This document shows positions 23,286 to 36,750 of a DNA stretch of 64,000 nt, piece by piece. The stretch lies in assembly GCA_032209605.1 (NCBI GenBank), contig JASFXZ010000001.1, positions 41,916,619 to 41,980,618 of the forward strand, written 5' to 3'. Position numbers and translations under genes: made by a program. How positions within the stretch are numbered: the first letter of the stretch is position 1; each line of letters opens with the position of its first letter. The notes beneath the pieces are model-generated. The model worked only from the letters and a program-made list of their open reading frames with translations, had not been told where the DNA came from and searched no databases. This DNA is from Mactromeris polynyma. Lineage: Eukaryota > Mollusca > Bivalvia > Venerida > Mactridae.

Positions 23286-23897
23286 AGGGCGACAAAGGAA
23301 TGGTAACGAAATGGATCTGTATTTGCATCGTGTCCGAACATGCCGATCACCATGTTTCTACATATTTCCAATCGAAAGTAATGGTATGTACTATTGTATC
23401 AAACGAGTTTGTGGAAAATAAAACTACTAGTGTATATACGTGCGTAAGAGATGTAACTCCACATACCTAGCAAGCCTTGAGAAAACGTGATAAAATTCCA
23501 TTATTGCTTCCGCATGGTCCTTCAGAATAAGACGATCAATTGAAAAGTAGCCCCAAAGTCACCAACTGACTAAAAGGAAGATATTTGTACAGATTAGTGT
23601 TTCAAATTCCAGTAGCTGTCTTACTCGAAATCATATTGGGAATACGAATAAAACACCATATATGCGTACAGATGCCTAAAGGATATCAGCATAAGCACCA
23701 ACACTATAAACTATAGTATACAGTCATATAGATGACAAACAACTATCTACACCAACAATCAAAGAATGGACAGAACATAGAAGTAACTAGATTTGATTAG
23801 CGTACGTTAGAAAGCACTGATTAAAACGTTTATCTTCAATATAGAAGCGTATGTATTTTGTTTGCACATTCAGTGTCAGGTTGATGTGTTGCGCTTG

Positions 23898-24170
23898 TAG
23901 ATTTACGTCGTTCATTAACAATATTTCAGTTAAGTCCGGTGAACGGTTTACAATAACAGTGTTCCTGGATTAACAAGTTGAATTTGGATGGTGACATTCA
24001 AGGCAAGGATAAGTTGTTGAAAGGAACGCCACATACACATTGATAATGTCTCCTCACACAGATGCCAGGGAAACATCAGCCAAAGAACCATTCGGGTTTG
24101 ATAAGGTGTTAGGGCAAACTTGATTAAATTGGGAATTAAGGAATTGTCTTGCTGACTATCAAACAAGACT
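23898..24170 (+). repeat. V-SINE-like tail joined to GGAAATGCCACA element (copy 2)
   Basis: This is the copy-2 counterpart of 8765-9035 and is almost identical to it. Confidence 0.6.
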
Positions 24171-27100
24171 ATGCAAATATTAAGTCAATGGTCACGGACA
24201 ATAAACGCTTCGTCTGCAGTTTGAACATACGATTGGCTGCAAAGTGTTCTACCGTTTACATCGGATAAGAGAACTAATTAGTTTTATTACTATTAGATGA
24301 ATATACTGTTACAGGGTATGTTATATCTTCCATCAACGCACATAGATTCTGAAAATAACGAAAGTTAACGTGACAAAGGAGCCCACTGTACATTTCCTTG
24401 CACAATCAATAATACATAAAAGGTGTTGTTCACACATAGATGACATATATGATATTTTGGGTAAATATGCATTTGCAATCTGAATTTGTTTCTCACTTAT
24501 ATGAAATCGCATTGAATCATGAAATGTGACAACCAAACCGCAAACATCTGATCTAAATTATATAGCGACAAAATGACCTTGATAACTTCATTTCGCTCAC
24601 CATAGTAAGCATGATGTGATACGTGCTGCTCCTATTTATGGAATCCAGCCTCTCCAATCAGATTTGATATAATCGTAGATGGGGCATGATATGATCATAA
24701 GTAATGTACCTAACCCATTTGAAACTGGACTATTGGTTTAGGGTAGACACTTATGCAATGTTTAGGTGAATTTATTGAGAATAAGAACCTAACCCATTGG
24801 CCTATTTTCAGTAAAAGGCTACAAAATGACCATTATGCGCAACAGTGAGTCTTTCTCTTACCATCGTTTTTTAGAAAATATTTCAATGACTTCGCTTTGT
24901 GTAGCCATGCCTACCCGAATTGTACATTTAAATTGTCTTGTTCGTATAATGAAGTTGTAACAGTAGTTTAGGAATAGTCGGCAGACAACATCAACGAACA
25001 AAGCTGAACACAACAACTTGACCATATCCACTGGGCTCTTGGTTAACAGTGAACTCGAAGAATCATGATCGCAACAACTATAGCTATTCACTGAGAGCAT
25101 GTTACAAGCATATACTCTCAATCTAGGCCGATATCGTGTTAATCGTTTCACAATGTAAATGATGTTAATCGAAGTGTGAATGTGAATAAGATAACAAAGA
25201 CACTAAAAACATATCACGCATATTTACTAGATACTTGTAAGAATCCTGCAAGATCCGTGAGCACTTCGTTAAACAAAAGTTTCACACGCCTCAAAGTGAC
25301 ATTTCAAATGTGCTTTTTCGATCTAAAACAAAACAAACGTTCATTAAAATTCCATAAAATCGATGATTATTTCCAAAATTAGTCTAACTGTAAGCGAACA
25401 AGTTGTTTTAGAGCGTAGCAGCATTTAATTTTCAAAAGAAATCCTCACGCAGTTATTGAATTTAAATTTTAAACTGCTCATTTATTTTATAACACTGCAC
25501 CACTTTATGAGAAAATATCGACACAATCGAAACACATTTCCTTGGAGTACAATTCAGCACGAATAGACAAGTTTCGATAATAGATGACATTGCTGAACAA
25601 TCAGAAGTGAACTATACAGACAGAGGAAGGCCACATAGATACATCGGAAGTTCCTTAGACAAATCTAGAAAAAAGGAAAGGGACTCAGAAACAAAACCAA
25701 ACGGACAAGGAGGTACAAACAGGTGGTACACAAAACATAAACCGAAATGATTATGACAGGGAAATAAACAAAGCCGCATTTACTATGAAGATCCATTGTG
25801 TACACATTGAGTAAATTAGTAATTTAGAATATCAAAGGATAGAACGGGGATGTACTTTCTAAGGGGTTCTCTAAATATACTTATGTGTGTTAAGATTTTT
25901 GTGTTCGAAATCCTTTCAACTTTCCAAACAAATATAATAACATTCGATTGATATCCGTTAAAAACGACAAATACGCTTTGTTTATTGAAGTGAAACAGAA
26001 TATCCAAGCCTATTTATCATTTTTGTTCGAATCCCAACTGAAACAATGACCGTTTTGTCTCATAGTATTTTATGTAGGGGTGCGGGTGCATGAAATAAGA
26101 CCAATTCCAGTTGGTGACATGGACTTGTATTAAATGTGCTGAATTTTATATCTTATTATGTTGATGGTAATTATAAACTGGCAATTTTAATGAAATTGTT
26201 TCAATTAACGGATGTCAACATATTGGTAAAATAAACCAAACAATAACTAACCACCGAGGAAGAGCTTGATGGATAACAGAACCAACGTGTCATCGCTGGC
26301 GTGATACCGCGTAACTGTCATGGTCCCTAACTACACAACATGACATGTCATACTGTAAACATATTTTTTCCACGTAAACAATAATTAATAATGACCATTG
26401 AGAAAATAAATGTAATCATTTTCATTACAGCTACATAGTCTTATATTTTGACACAAATATCCTTAGTCATGAATATAAGAAAGTCAGTTGTCATTGCTTT
26501 CATACAGATGTACTTGACAACACTGCATTGTCACCTTTCTTACATGTTTCCTAAAACAACAGATACAAGTGTTCGATACTGGTAGTTTCTATCCTGACCT
26601 ACGCGCCTTGTTAGCGCTAGCATAGGAAATGCCTGTATTGGACATGTAATCCGGGGAACTTTTAGGAAAAGTTAAAATGAAATGCTGTAGATGTAAGAAG
26701 GCATTAACATGCCGTTTTTCCAAAAAAAATTAATCGGCATATTTTGATAGAAAATGAGACAATCTACCAGTAATAGTTTGAGCAACAGTTACATGTAAGT
26801 TTATTACGTACACTCGAATACCGACTAAGTATTTGATTTTTCAAACAAACGAACGAATATTCGAATATCCGAATATTTGTTGACATCCCTATATACCATA
26901 TTGCTGTAGGAAATTTCATTATGTCCTTACAAAAACATTTCGCGATCCAAAGATCGAATTGACCATGTGGAACAAAGGAGCATGTATATGAGCCTGTTGT
27001 CATTCTTTGAACAGGACTGCATAACATTTATATATCGGTGCAAAACCTCGCTCTCTACTCTCGCTCGGTTCACAACGCCATGCAGATATATTCCTCAAAC

Positions 27101-27951
27101 ATGTACATGCACAACTTATTAACTGATAACAAGTTCCACTTTGTAAAATTAAATCCCTTTAGCAAATCAAATTGCCTAGAAAGCATGCTATATTCAGATA
27201 ACTTCGATTTGAGTTCCATGCAGTTTTAAATAATCACATCATATGACATTACGAAATATAATCATTATGGAGATATGTCAATTAAACACAATCATTACTT
27301 AAAATGCAGAAAGTGTAGCCAAATACGTCGGTAAAGATGCATAGTATTCATAGCTTTCGCTGCTGGATGATGGATATAGCTCCAAGACAAAATAAACACG
27401 CGTAGACATACTTAGATATAAGTGCGACCAATATGCAAAACAGCCGGCTATAAATGTAATTGTGTGCCAAAAGCAACATTTACTTTATCATAATTATCGA
27501 AAGATTCGATCTTTCTGCCTCATAAAAGCATATCTAGCTTTCAGCAGACAATAACTAGTGACCACTCTGTAACCAATTGTGGACAGACCTCTGTTGGACG
27601 CCACATTAGTTGCTTTTATGCGAACTTTGCTATTTCCTTCTCGATATAATGATCCATAAACGATGATTGTTTTGCGTAGTTACATAACCAATGATTCTTA
27701 AGATTGGGAAAACTATATGTTGACAATGTGGCAAAATCGTACGCAGCTTTGTAATGCCTCGATCACATCTCACCGTGCGTATTGTTGCACGTACGCTTCC
27801 GCAGCTGCGGTCGGGTTGCGAGTAATCCCCTACGGTTCTTTGCGATAAGACACGACTGTAGCAATTACTGCATACATCATCCGCACTGCTGTAATAGACT
27901 CCGCACGGCTCCATAAGATAACTGTAAGAAGCTCATGCGATGTTCACACGA

Positions 27952-28060
27952 CGTGCGCACGTGACCTTCGAGTCAGGTGCGAATATTTCGAGTGTATAAA
28001 TATACCAGCGAGTACAAGAGGTTATTTCGGCTTCAAGACCACTCTCTTGAGGATGCCGGG
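27952..28060. other. Segment kept in copy 2, absent from copy 1
   Basis: It lies between GATGTTCACACGA and GTCCGATCT, which are joined directly in copy 1 near 12773. It contains a GC-rich CGTGCGCACGTGACC, a TATA-like GTATAAATATACC at about 27992, and GAGTACAAGAGG. A promoter is conceivable only because of the TATA-like word. The block carries the continuation of both the plus-strand and minus-strand frames. Confidence 0.5.
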
Positions 28061-28521
28061 TCCGATCTTATCCCCTCGGTTGCGTCGGCACCACAGGAGA
28101 ACCCAAGCTTTTCTGCCTCCTGGTCTTGGATCTCAGACTCCAGTTCCATCTCCTCCGCAGCCCTACTTGATTTTGATTTTCTCCTTCGTCCTTTAGGACC
28201 AATTTTTATTGCTTCTAATACTTGTCCGCTTGAAAAGTGCAGGCGACTGAATGATGTTTTTTTAACAGGGCAGACAGGCCTTAGAAGATACACGTACTTT
28301 CGCTCTTCAGCGAGCGCAAGTTTTTTCGTAATGTGTGCGGACACCTTGTTCCGTTTGCACAGTGCAAGTAAGTTGGTTGCGCGGCGATTTTGCAGCCACC
28401 GTAGAATAAATATGCATCTGGTGCCCGTAACAAACCTTGCAGTCACCGCAAGATGGACGTTCAGCTCCGTGCTTCTCCTTGCGATGACTGAACGTGACAC
28501 GTGCAGAACTTGTTGGACATG
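28033..28521 (-). CDS. Unidentified reading frame in GC-richer block (copy 2)
   Basis: The minus-strand frame is open for about 163 codons. In order it shows VSRSVIARR, RWLQNRRATN, a K-rich HITKKLALAEERK, PVCPVKK, a basic GPKGRRRKSKSS and an acidic EEMELESEIQDQEAEK stretch. No start has good context; the first candidate is a GTG at 28500. Copy 1 keeps the frame apart from one nonsense codon. The plus strand is also open for 219 codons (27977-28636). A second minus-strand frame (28307-28525) carries a Cys-rich CGDCKVCYGH. I therefore cannot say which frame, if any, was translated. Higher G+C than the surroundings argues for a foreign or formerly coding origin. Confidence 0.3.
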   Translation of the reverse strand, partial: HVQQVLHVSRSVIARRSTELNVHLAVTARFVTGTRCIFILRWLQNRRATNLLALCKRNKVSAHITKKLALAEERKYVYLLRPVCPVKKTSFSRLHFSSGQVLEAIKIGPKGRRRKSKSSRAAEEMELESEIQDQEAEKLGFSCGADATEGIRSDPASSREWS

Positions 28522-28897
28522 TCACTTAGCATCCTGTGGTGGCATGCGTCTTCCTGCGGGTTTAAAAAACGTGCGGACCCGTCAAACGCACGGATTTCTG
28601 CAGACAGATGTACGGCCGGATGTGACCGGGTTATAACATACGACTGTGCTCTCATAGTATTTTTTTATAATAGGAATTATTTATTTATCTTTATCATGAA
28701 AATACAAGTTGTCGAAGATAGGAAATGTACATGAAAATCGCTTTACCGCAGGACTTGTTTGTCAATTGCATCAGAGCAAGAAATAAAATATTGCCATTTT
28801 CTTAAATGTCAGTCATACGGCAGACACATAGGACGTTAAAACAATTGTACTACTTTGTACTGACATTTATCTCCAAACAGTAATCCATGAAGGAAAT
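28521..28897. other. Second segment kept in copy 2, absent from copy 1
   Basis: It lies between GTTGGACAT and ATATTAAGTTGTTAC, which are fused in copy 1 near 13232. The first 120 bases are GC-rich (GTTTAAAAAACGTGCGGACCC, CGGATGTGACCGGG) and belong to the same block as the frame above. The rest is AT-rich with a short AATACAAGTTG stretch. No gene is seen. Confidence 0.5.
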
Positions 28898-29638
28898 ATT
28901 AAGTTGTTACATGGAACGTCGCAACATAAGGCAATGGCTCCCCGCACAGATCCTAGGGAAACACAAACAAACGAACCCGTACATGATTTCAAAATCTGTG
29001 GCGCTTATTTTGAAAATAAAAACATCACACTTCCGTCGTTAAGTCTGAATCGTTGAACTTGAAATTCTTATCTCTGGGGTATAACATAGCTTCGTTGTAT
29101 GGTTAGTTGGACAATTAAATTCAAATTGGCAAACGAAATTTGCTTCTAAGAATTACTTTAAATATTAAAGTGCAATAAATCTAAAGACGATATTTCTAAA
29201 ATAGTAACAGTCTTCTCATGGGACGGTATAGAATTCAGTAGAACTCTGTTAATGGTAAAAGACGAGCCTAGTTAAAAGTCAGACTCGCTTTATAAACTTC
29301 GATTCATTTCTATTCCGGTGACAGAAGCTTTAAATTTAACTAATCTTTAACTTGATTTCTACAAGGCCAAGCCCAAAGATAATGCAAATAATTACGCAGC
29401 AGATATGACTGATTAAATACAGATGGTAGATGACATCGTCACTTTCGCGATATTAACACAATTATACTAAGTCTGTTAATTAAGGCATTTTCTTTAATAC
29501 AGACCACTCGCATAGTAATCATGTACCCTAATAAAATAACGCAACTTACAGAACATATAGACGAATGCCTTGCTACTACGCGCCTCAGGCAATTCAATAT
29601 CTGACATATTGGACAGTTTTCGGCTTACATATATAGTA

Positions 29639-29800
29639 CAGTTAAACCTCAATAATAAGACTACCTGTGGGACTCAAAAATAATAGTCTTTATTTTGAGG
29701 TGGTCTTAATATTGAGGTTGCATTAAGAGCAAGGCAGTGAATTCGGACTTGAAAATTATGTTTTTAATTTTGAGGTGGTCTTAATATTGAGGTTTTATTG
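29639..29800. mobile_element. pogo/Tc1-like MITE (copy 2 counterpart)
   Basis: CAGTTAAACCTCAATAATAAG at the left and GGTCTTAATATTGAGG with TTTTATTG at the right form the inverted ends. TA lies at 29637-29638 and 29801-29802. It was duplicated with the unit and is not a new insertion. Confidence 0.75.
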
Positions 29801-30658
29801 TATATACTTCGTCAACATATAAACGCAACATTTATTGTAGAATTTTCTATTACGTCAGTTCTATCACATAATCCACACACTGAACAATCCTTGAATATTG
29901 ATGAAATATTATATTGCTACAAACGCCACCATCTGCAGTTCTAGCATTTAATGATGAAGCTTAGTTTTAAATTGTTACACACGCTGTAAAAGCAACAGTT
30001 AAAGACACTTCGAGCGGGAAATGCCATATACAAAGTAACCAAAGTTTACAGCTATCCCAAATGCGTACACGTACAAAGGCGGATGGAAACAAGACACAAG
30101 CATAAATGATTGGTGAAAAACTGGTTGATCATTAGTAAAATAATGCTGAAACATTGAAGATTCGATCGGAAGGCGACCAAATGTAACCTGAATGCTTGCA
30201 TCCGCATTTTCCGCCTACGATAGGCGTAGGGTGTAAAGAATATTCATAACAATTTAGTCATTTGTAAGCATGGGTTTTGAGTATAATTATGATGTAACAG
30301 TCAATTAGAACAATGTTTCATTTATTTGTCGACATGTTGCGGCATGTTGTATCAGAGGGTATGTGTTCTCTGTAATAAAGTGTAGTTGATGAAGATATAC
30401 GACCAAACTTCAAACCAAATTAAAATAGCATAGCAAAATTGAGGAATGTATATGCGGCGCCGAGCAATTAAGTTGTTGCTTAATTAAATACATTATTCGA
30501 ATACAAAAAACTCCCAAGGCGCATAATGCTCTCGTAGGCAAACATGAACGAGGAGAGGTGCTGAGTGAATGCAAAATATGTATAGCATTGTTGTAGAATA
30601 CCATTTTAACGGCAATGTTTATACAGCACAGTGCAATAATAGTGTTTATAAACTAACA

Positions 30659-30802
30659 CAGAAAACCTCACCTAAAGACCACCTCGAAATTAAGAACACA
30701 ATTTTCAAGTCCATTTTTACTGTTTTGCTCTTTATTAAACCTCAATATTAAGACAATCTCAATAAGAAGACAAGCTTTCAAGGGTCCCAAAGGTGGTATT
30801 AT
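30659..30802. mobile_element. MITE, copy 2 counterpart of 14981-15125
   Basis: It carries the same AACCTCACCTAAAGACCACC start and the CCCAAAGGTGG end, with the last motif mutated to GGTGGTATTATT. Confidence 0.6.
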
Positions 30803-33800
30803 TGTATTGTTTCCTATTTTGCATTTGTTGTACATTCAATATAAATGAATTATAGCAAGTCGGTGGTATCGTAGAAATGCCTAATTTTTGTATAACATTT
30901 TACATTAAACTAATAAACAAATTTCGAGCCATTCCTTAATTTATATAATATAACTGAAAAGTTAACTGCCATTTGGGAAATATATTTGTATATGAATAAT
31001 CTATTTTATTTGAGAACATTTGAAACATCGAGTAATTCCACGTCGTACTGTAACTACGGATATTAAAATGTAAATCGGTTGCATGTCCGATGCTGTATAA
31101 CAAGTGCCTCAATTAAATTTGTAAGGGATACTTACAAAACTGGTCGATGGTCGGGGATGTATGGGGTTGTTATCAATACGATATGAACGAATATCACATA
31201 TGGTGACAAAAACAGAAACTAGGAGATAAACACCTCAGAGACCAGTCGAAATAAAACTGATTTCATAATACAGTTCATACTGCAATATAAATCCATTTCA
31301 ACAAACCTAACAACGTTACATAAGAATCCATTAGACAATACAAAATATAAAGATACAACATCTGCATAATGTATTCAAACAGAAGTGCACATAACACCCA
31401 ACAACAACTAGACAGAAACTCTATACGATATTGCACAAGCCCATTAAACATCTAAACTCCATAGCTTACTCTCCATTTAATCGAATGTACCTATACTGCA
31501 TGCAGTACATTATTACATGATAATGCGAATAGAAAACGATGTAAAGGCAATATATCATCCAACATAAGAACCGTCATTTCAGCGAAACCTTCACCAATTG
31601 ATTATTGAAGACTCACACATCGAGGGGGTAACTGTAACTGTTGCTTAAATTGATGTCCTTTTAAACTAAACATACAAACAAAGTTTAAATCTTTTCAGAA
31701 ATGATACGATTAAAATAGCGATTAAGCCAATACGAATGCTAGTTCAGTGATGTTCTTATAGTCATGTGCGTTTGACCAACAATAGTATAGGTTTTTAAAA
31801 CACCCAAGAGAACCGACGTATACTGTCAGATTAAAATACTTTACAGTACACATTTTCCCGGATGATTGGATATATTATAGTATTTCTTGACAAAGTCTCA
31901 TATTTTCTTGAATCTTCAATAACCTAGCTGCATCGGTACTGATATATATATATTCCAATAGAAAAAAACGGACTTTCTTGCCAAGTTAGCTTCCAAAATG
32001 TTACATCAAATGCCCTGTATACCGTACCTTTCCGTTGACGGTGGTCACAGTGTTTCTTAAATGGTACAAATTACGCAGTGTCACACATACACTTGCTATT
32101 CGTATAGTAACTAAAACTAATATAATATCATTTCAAAAATATGAAGTACAAATGTATATCATTACCAAATTATTACTTAACATTAAGCATAGAGCAAGCA
32201 TTCATCTATGTAATAAGTCATTGTTTCATTTTGAGTCTTCACATATAAAATTGAATTTATAAATGTATCAGATTCTGGACATTTTATATTATACATTATG
32301 GGTTTGTATAAACAAGCTAGACACTTTCATCCTCATTAAAGCACGAGCACTGGAATCATTTTATGTTGAACAATTTATGTGGATAACATGTCTGAAATGT
32401 TTAACTAATTCCAAGTTCACCTATTTTAAATTACATTTAAATAATAATTGAAAAAGAGCAATGTAAAGAGAACATTATTTTGGAATTAACTCGCATTTCC
32501 TTGAATAAGAGACTTAAGATGGATACTAATGGCTTGTTTCGAAAATGTAATTGGCACAAACGAGTCGATTAATTCATTTAAATTCGCAATTCCCATTGTG
32601 ATTCATTGTTCCACCAGATAAACAATGATTACATGTGTAAGTTCACATTTACCATACCTGTTCGTCTATTTTCGCTTACTAAGTACCATTTGTTACAACG
32701 TAGACAATGTCTAAAGCCGATAAACCAGCAAATTGTATATATTTGCCTAAATATAATGCTGTAATAACGTAAGAATAAATACGTTAACAAAAATAACAGT
32801 CATGCAAACGAAAATAAACATTTTCCCATTCAATTCCGAGGACAACGATTGTTAAAGCCATGTTAAACCTTAAGTTGGAAGTGTTCGTTACATCGCTGCT
32901 TGCTAAATTTACTAACAGAATATGTTTCCCGATTGGGAACAGAAACTCATTTGATCCACAAAAAATACAACCCCAATTGATCAGGATCAAAATGCTTCAC
33001 AGCTTCATTGACACAGTAGTACCAAACGATTCAATAGGTAAATTTTGATATAATATAAGGTCCTAAAAGAAGTGGGTTCGCTTTTATTTACATTATTAGT
33101 TTACTGTTTTGTTGATGATCATTCACTTTGATGTTCAGAAGGCAGTTCTGTTTATGACTTAACACATTACTACAAACAAATGTGCGCACACGTGTGTTCA
33201 TTGACTCAATTGTACCACCACCAGCTGATATTTTAAACTATAGGATGTGTACAAAGTCGGTTCCTGGTTGCCAGATCAACTTCATTGTATGTACAATCAC
33301 AAACACAACAATGAGTTTTAATGATTGCCTAATTAATTATATGTTATAAACCAATGACCATATAGCGGAAGCTTAGCTAGCTGTTAACATTTGAATCCCG
33401 AGTATTTTACTAACATTTTCAATTATATATTCTTACACTGAAGGACGGAATGCTGTTTATATTACAGGAATATTCTTAATCTTTATTTGAACGCTGCTAC
33501 GGGATTTACAACATCTTCTGTAAGTGACGACATTTCAAGAAAAATCATCATGTGATGTCACTATTTGCAAGCAAAAAACAATATTTACTCCATATGATCA
33601 CTTCGTTTTCATAGTGCTATATTGGCCAAATATTGAAAACTGTCAGTATATGATGATGTCACATGTGACGTTTTCTGGACATTATTTCACTTAAAGAACA
33701 GGTTGGGAATCGTACAGCAGCAATCATTTTATAATTTTGAGTAAACAGAACAAATAAAGAAGATAACTTTTGACAATTGGAAGCCTTATTAGAATAACGT

Positions 33801-33865
33801 ATACTTTATGTAAACTGATTGAGTGTTTATTTTCAACATGATGTTGTGATGCGGGGTTAAACGGC

Positions 33866-33925
33866 CACCCAGTTGGCTAATTCGGAAGAGAGTCGTACAC
33901 GTGGGTTGTGGGTTCGAGCGCAATT
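33866..33925 (+). repeat. Decayed tRNA-like SINE head (copy 2)
   Basis: CCCAGTTGGCTAATTCGG and GGGTTCGAGCGC keep the A- and B-box positions. It was duplicated with the unit. Confidence 0.55.
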
Positions 33926-34544
33926 ATACCCACGATTTGTTTACTCGTTAACATCCAACATTTGTTATTAAATGTACCTCAGATAGACAGATAGATAATA
34001 AGAACCCAAGAAATACGGGTTCCATTTCACAGTAATGAGAACAATGACGAAACATGTGATATTGCAGTATCTCTTTGCTTTACATTAATGTTAAAATGAA
34101 TGTCACCATTGACTAAAATCGGGTTTTTGAAATCTGGAAGAATCAAGGTGCAACCTCACTAGAACAACCCTCTATTATGCAACAATCTCCCTATAACAAC
34201 ATTATAAATTTTACAGTCGATTTTACCTTCGTTAAGCAACAACCTCTCAACATTAAGTACGTCTCTCAAGTTGCAATGGAGAGGGTGTGCTGAGTATTAC
34301 TCTATATTTTTCATTTTTAATAATACCCAAGTTATATAGTTAAAGAGGTCCGTCATTGGCAAAACATGTTAATATCAATGAAACATTAGCCAATTTATAT
34401 TATATGCTGAACGTACTTCAATTTGGTTGCCAGAATATGGAGCGTCTTGATTAATACACACAAATCTAACTATGCACATGGTGGAAAATTAAGGCCGCTT
34501 ATACAAAATTATGTATTTACAATTTGAGAAAATGTTTTAGAAAC

Positions 34545-34860
34545 GGTATAACAATGCTGATTTCTGGGCTGACGTTTTCAAAGAAGTTCAGTTTATTTTG
34601 ATTAACGTAGAGAAATCGAAACGTGCCGACATAGTTCTTGGCATTATTTTTCACAATTCAAAGTGCTAGTCTTGCAGACGTTCAAAACTTCAAGTGGTAA
34701 TTGCCAATGTATTGTTTGGGAGTCAAAACAGTCAATCTTTAGTCAATATCCAAAACGCAGCAATGCGGTACTATTGCGTTGTACATGCATCAATTGACTC
34801 CAACATTTGTACTCGACATCCAAGGAAATATTTGAAAGGGAATACATTCAAAGACAGTTA
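34545..34860 (+). pseudogene. Non-LTR reverse-transcriptase remnant (copy 2)
   Basis: This is the counterpart of 18830-19180. The INVEKSKRAD stretch is preserved. The VLDYLSSVW part is lost, because copy 1 has an extra GATTATTTGTCTTC run where copy 2 joins GTATTG to TTTGGGAG. Further indels follow. Confidence 0.45.
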
Positions 34861-34899
34861 ATTAACTTGATTAGTCTTTGAAATAAATTCACAGCACTG

Positions 34900-35465
34900 T
34901 GAAATTGTACCGTGAAATACTGCGACGAGTTTGAGCGTGAAAGTACACAGATGTATCGCCCAATTATTTCTAGTTATTTTGTATTCTAAAAAAATAAAAC
35001 ATCCTTAGTTGGAAACGAACCACGTCTATTACGATAACAACTGAGGTAAACAAGAAATATCTTTAAAAAAGATGGTCGGCGCAACTTGAACTTTGAAGTT
35101 TGCAAATTTGTTGCAATCTGAAGGTTAAAATTTGTTGTACAACATATAAAATGCCTAAATGTCTTTCAATTACGCTTTACTACAGAAACTCCGAGACATG
35201 TAAGGAGAGATCACTGCGTATGAGACTGCATCGATCGGCGGTATTCGGCAGAGCCTATGATGCCGAATGAGACTGCATAATAAATAACTCCGTAGTGTGA
35301 TTAGTCTTAGACACAGTATAGTCTGTTTCAATAAAGTTCAATATTACTTATTGCATAAGTCTCACACATCCATGTTAATAATCTTGTTACATAGCGATTT
35401 ATCTGATTAAACAATATAAATGTGTGCGACTGGTACATAAAACCAAGAAAGTCTTCTTAATTCAA
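34900..35465. other. Segment of the unit deleted from copy 1
   Basis: Copy 1 joins ACAGCAC to TTAATCTTAATTCC at 19209. Copy 2 and, in part, the partial copy (3640-3820) keep this stretch, so copy 1 lost it. It contains an 11-bp direct repeat TGAGACTGCAT (35221 and 35268) around the inverted repeat ATTCGGCA/TGCCGAAT (35243-35250 and 35261-35268). No gene is seen. Confidence 0.6.
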
Positions 35466-35881
35466 ACATCTGACAATTCCCCGTGGTGATGAATAACAAC
35501 ACTACTTACTGGATAAATCTTGAAATACACTATACAAAATGTTGACCAATTTGCTTCAAGGTTACACATATTTTTAAATTGAAGAGAAATTGCGCGAAAT
35601 TGCTTTGGTGGTTAACGTAAGAATTGATTGGTTTACAAAACAATGAATATGCAATTAGCAAAACCATGTTAGTACGGCTGCGCCGAAAAAGCATTCACAA
35701 ACCTACCAACCTATACTATATGTTGACAGTGAAATCGGTAACAAAGTATGTTTGTTGGGGGGGGGGGAGTTTAGTGTCTATAAGACCCTTCTTAATATTC
35801 CCTCATGAATAATTAATCAGATTCTCAGAGAACGAGGCAAAGCTGGCAAGCACAAGCTTCATAAGATACAGCAATATATAG

Positions 35882-35975
35882 AGATGTAAGAATTATCACA
35901 AAGAATCGTCTCGTGAAAAATCTATCGACAAGGGATTTAAATATTTTTGTGAAGGATACATACATGATTTTAAAG
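35882..35975 (+). pseudogene. Candidate upstream exon of the SWIM gene (copy 2)
   Basis: It has the same 94-nt length and open frame as 19639-19732. It ends FKYFCEGYIHDFK at an AAAG|GTAAGT donor. The single difference from copy 1 is L to F. Confidence 0.4.
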
Positions 35976-36472
35976 GTAAGTTACATTCATTTATTTTTTA
36001 GACTTTTTGTACTTTCGTTTAATCCATTTGACCTAAGTGTTATATTATCTATACAGTGCTAAGACAGCAAAATTTGTTTATACAATTCAACTGGTCAGAG
36101 TTGTAATGTAAACAAAACCATTAATGAGAATGTTATTAGCATTAAATAAATATTATCAGATGTTTGATTCTAGGTTCTTAGTGTATTACCGTATTGCCTA
36201 GAATAAGAGAACATTGAGCATGACGTTTGAAACAATATTGTTATAGTTCAGTTGTTTTAGCAACATATGGATGTGTGATAAATGGAAAATGTCACAAGTT
36301 ACAAAGAAAAAATGAAAGTCCACATCAGATGAAAGTACATGTAATTGACATTTATTACTAAATTAATGAAAGATACACAAACATAAGATTAAACAACACA
36401 TTGTATAAATAGTGCAACAAAAAAGTTATCGATATTCATAAACTTGAGTTGTGCATTATTGTATATTTGCAG

Positions 36473-36750
36473 GTTGGTTTGATTTCACGAGATGAAGAGA
36501 CAATATTCACAACTGCTACATGCGCCTGTCCAATAGGCCTTTCAAAAGCATGTCGCCATGTAACTGGCCTCTTGTACTAAGTGGCAAAATACAAGAATCT
36601 CAACATGAAAGCTATTCCAGAAGATGTTGCAAGTACTTCTTTACCGCAAACATGGCATTTACCAAGAGTTCAGAAAATTTCTGGTAAAGACGTTCAAGAC
36701 ATGACACGAAAGACGTGAGAGGCAGACATACAGTACCTTCTAGATAGTTG
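36473..36750 (+). pseudogene. SWIM-type zinc-finger exon with nonsense codon (copy 2)
   Basis: The acceptor TATATTTGCAG is kept and CACPIGLSKACRH is unchanged. Shortly after, TAC TAA replaces TAC CAA, giving a stop at 36578-36580. Downstream codons keep the family pattern (AIPEDV, TSLPQTWHLPR, KISGKDVQDM). At 36702 about 305 bp of the copy-1 continuation is missing and the sequence joins to ACACGAAAGACG. It is a clear pseudogene. Confidence 0.75.

Noticed and set aside
28411..28420. WLQNRRATN-like stretch resembling homeodomain helix 3
   Set aside because: The preceding residues do not fit helices 1 and 2 of a homeodomain, and the key W-F pair is absent; a chance resemblance is more likely.
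27977..28636. 219-codon plus-strand frame, the longest in the window
   Set aside because: It overlaps frames open on the opposite strand, has no recognisable motif, and copy 1 breaks it; I treat it as a composition effect of the GC-richer block.
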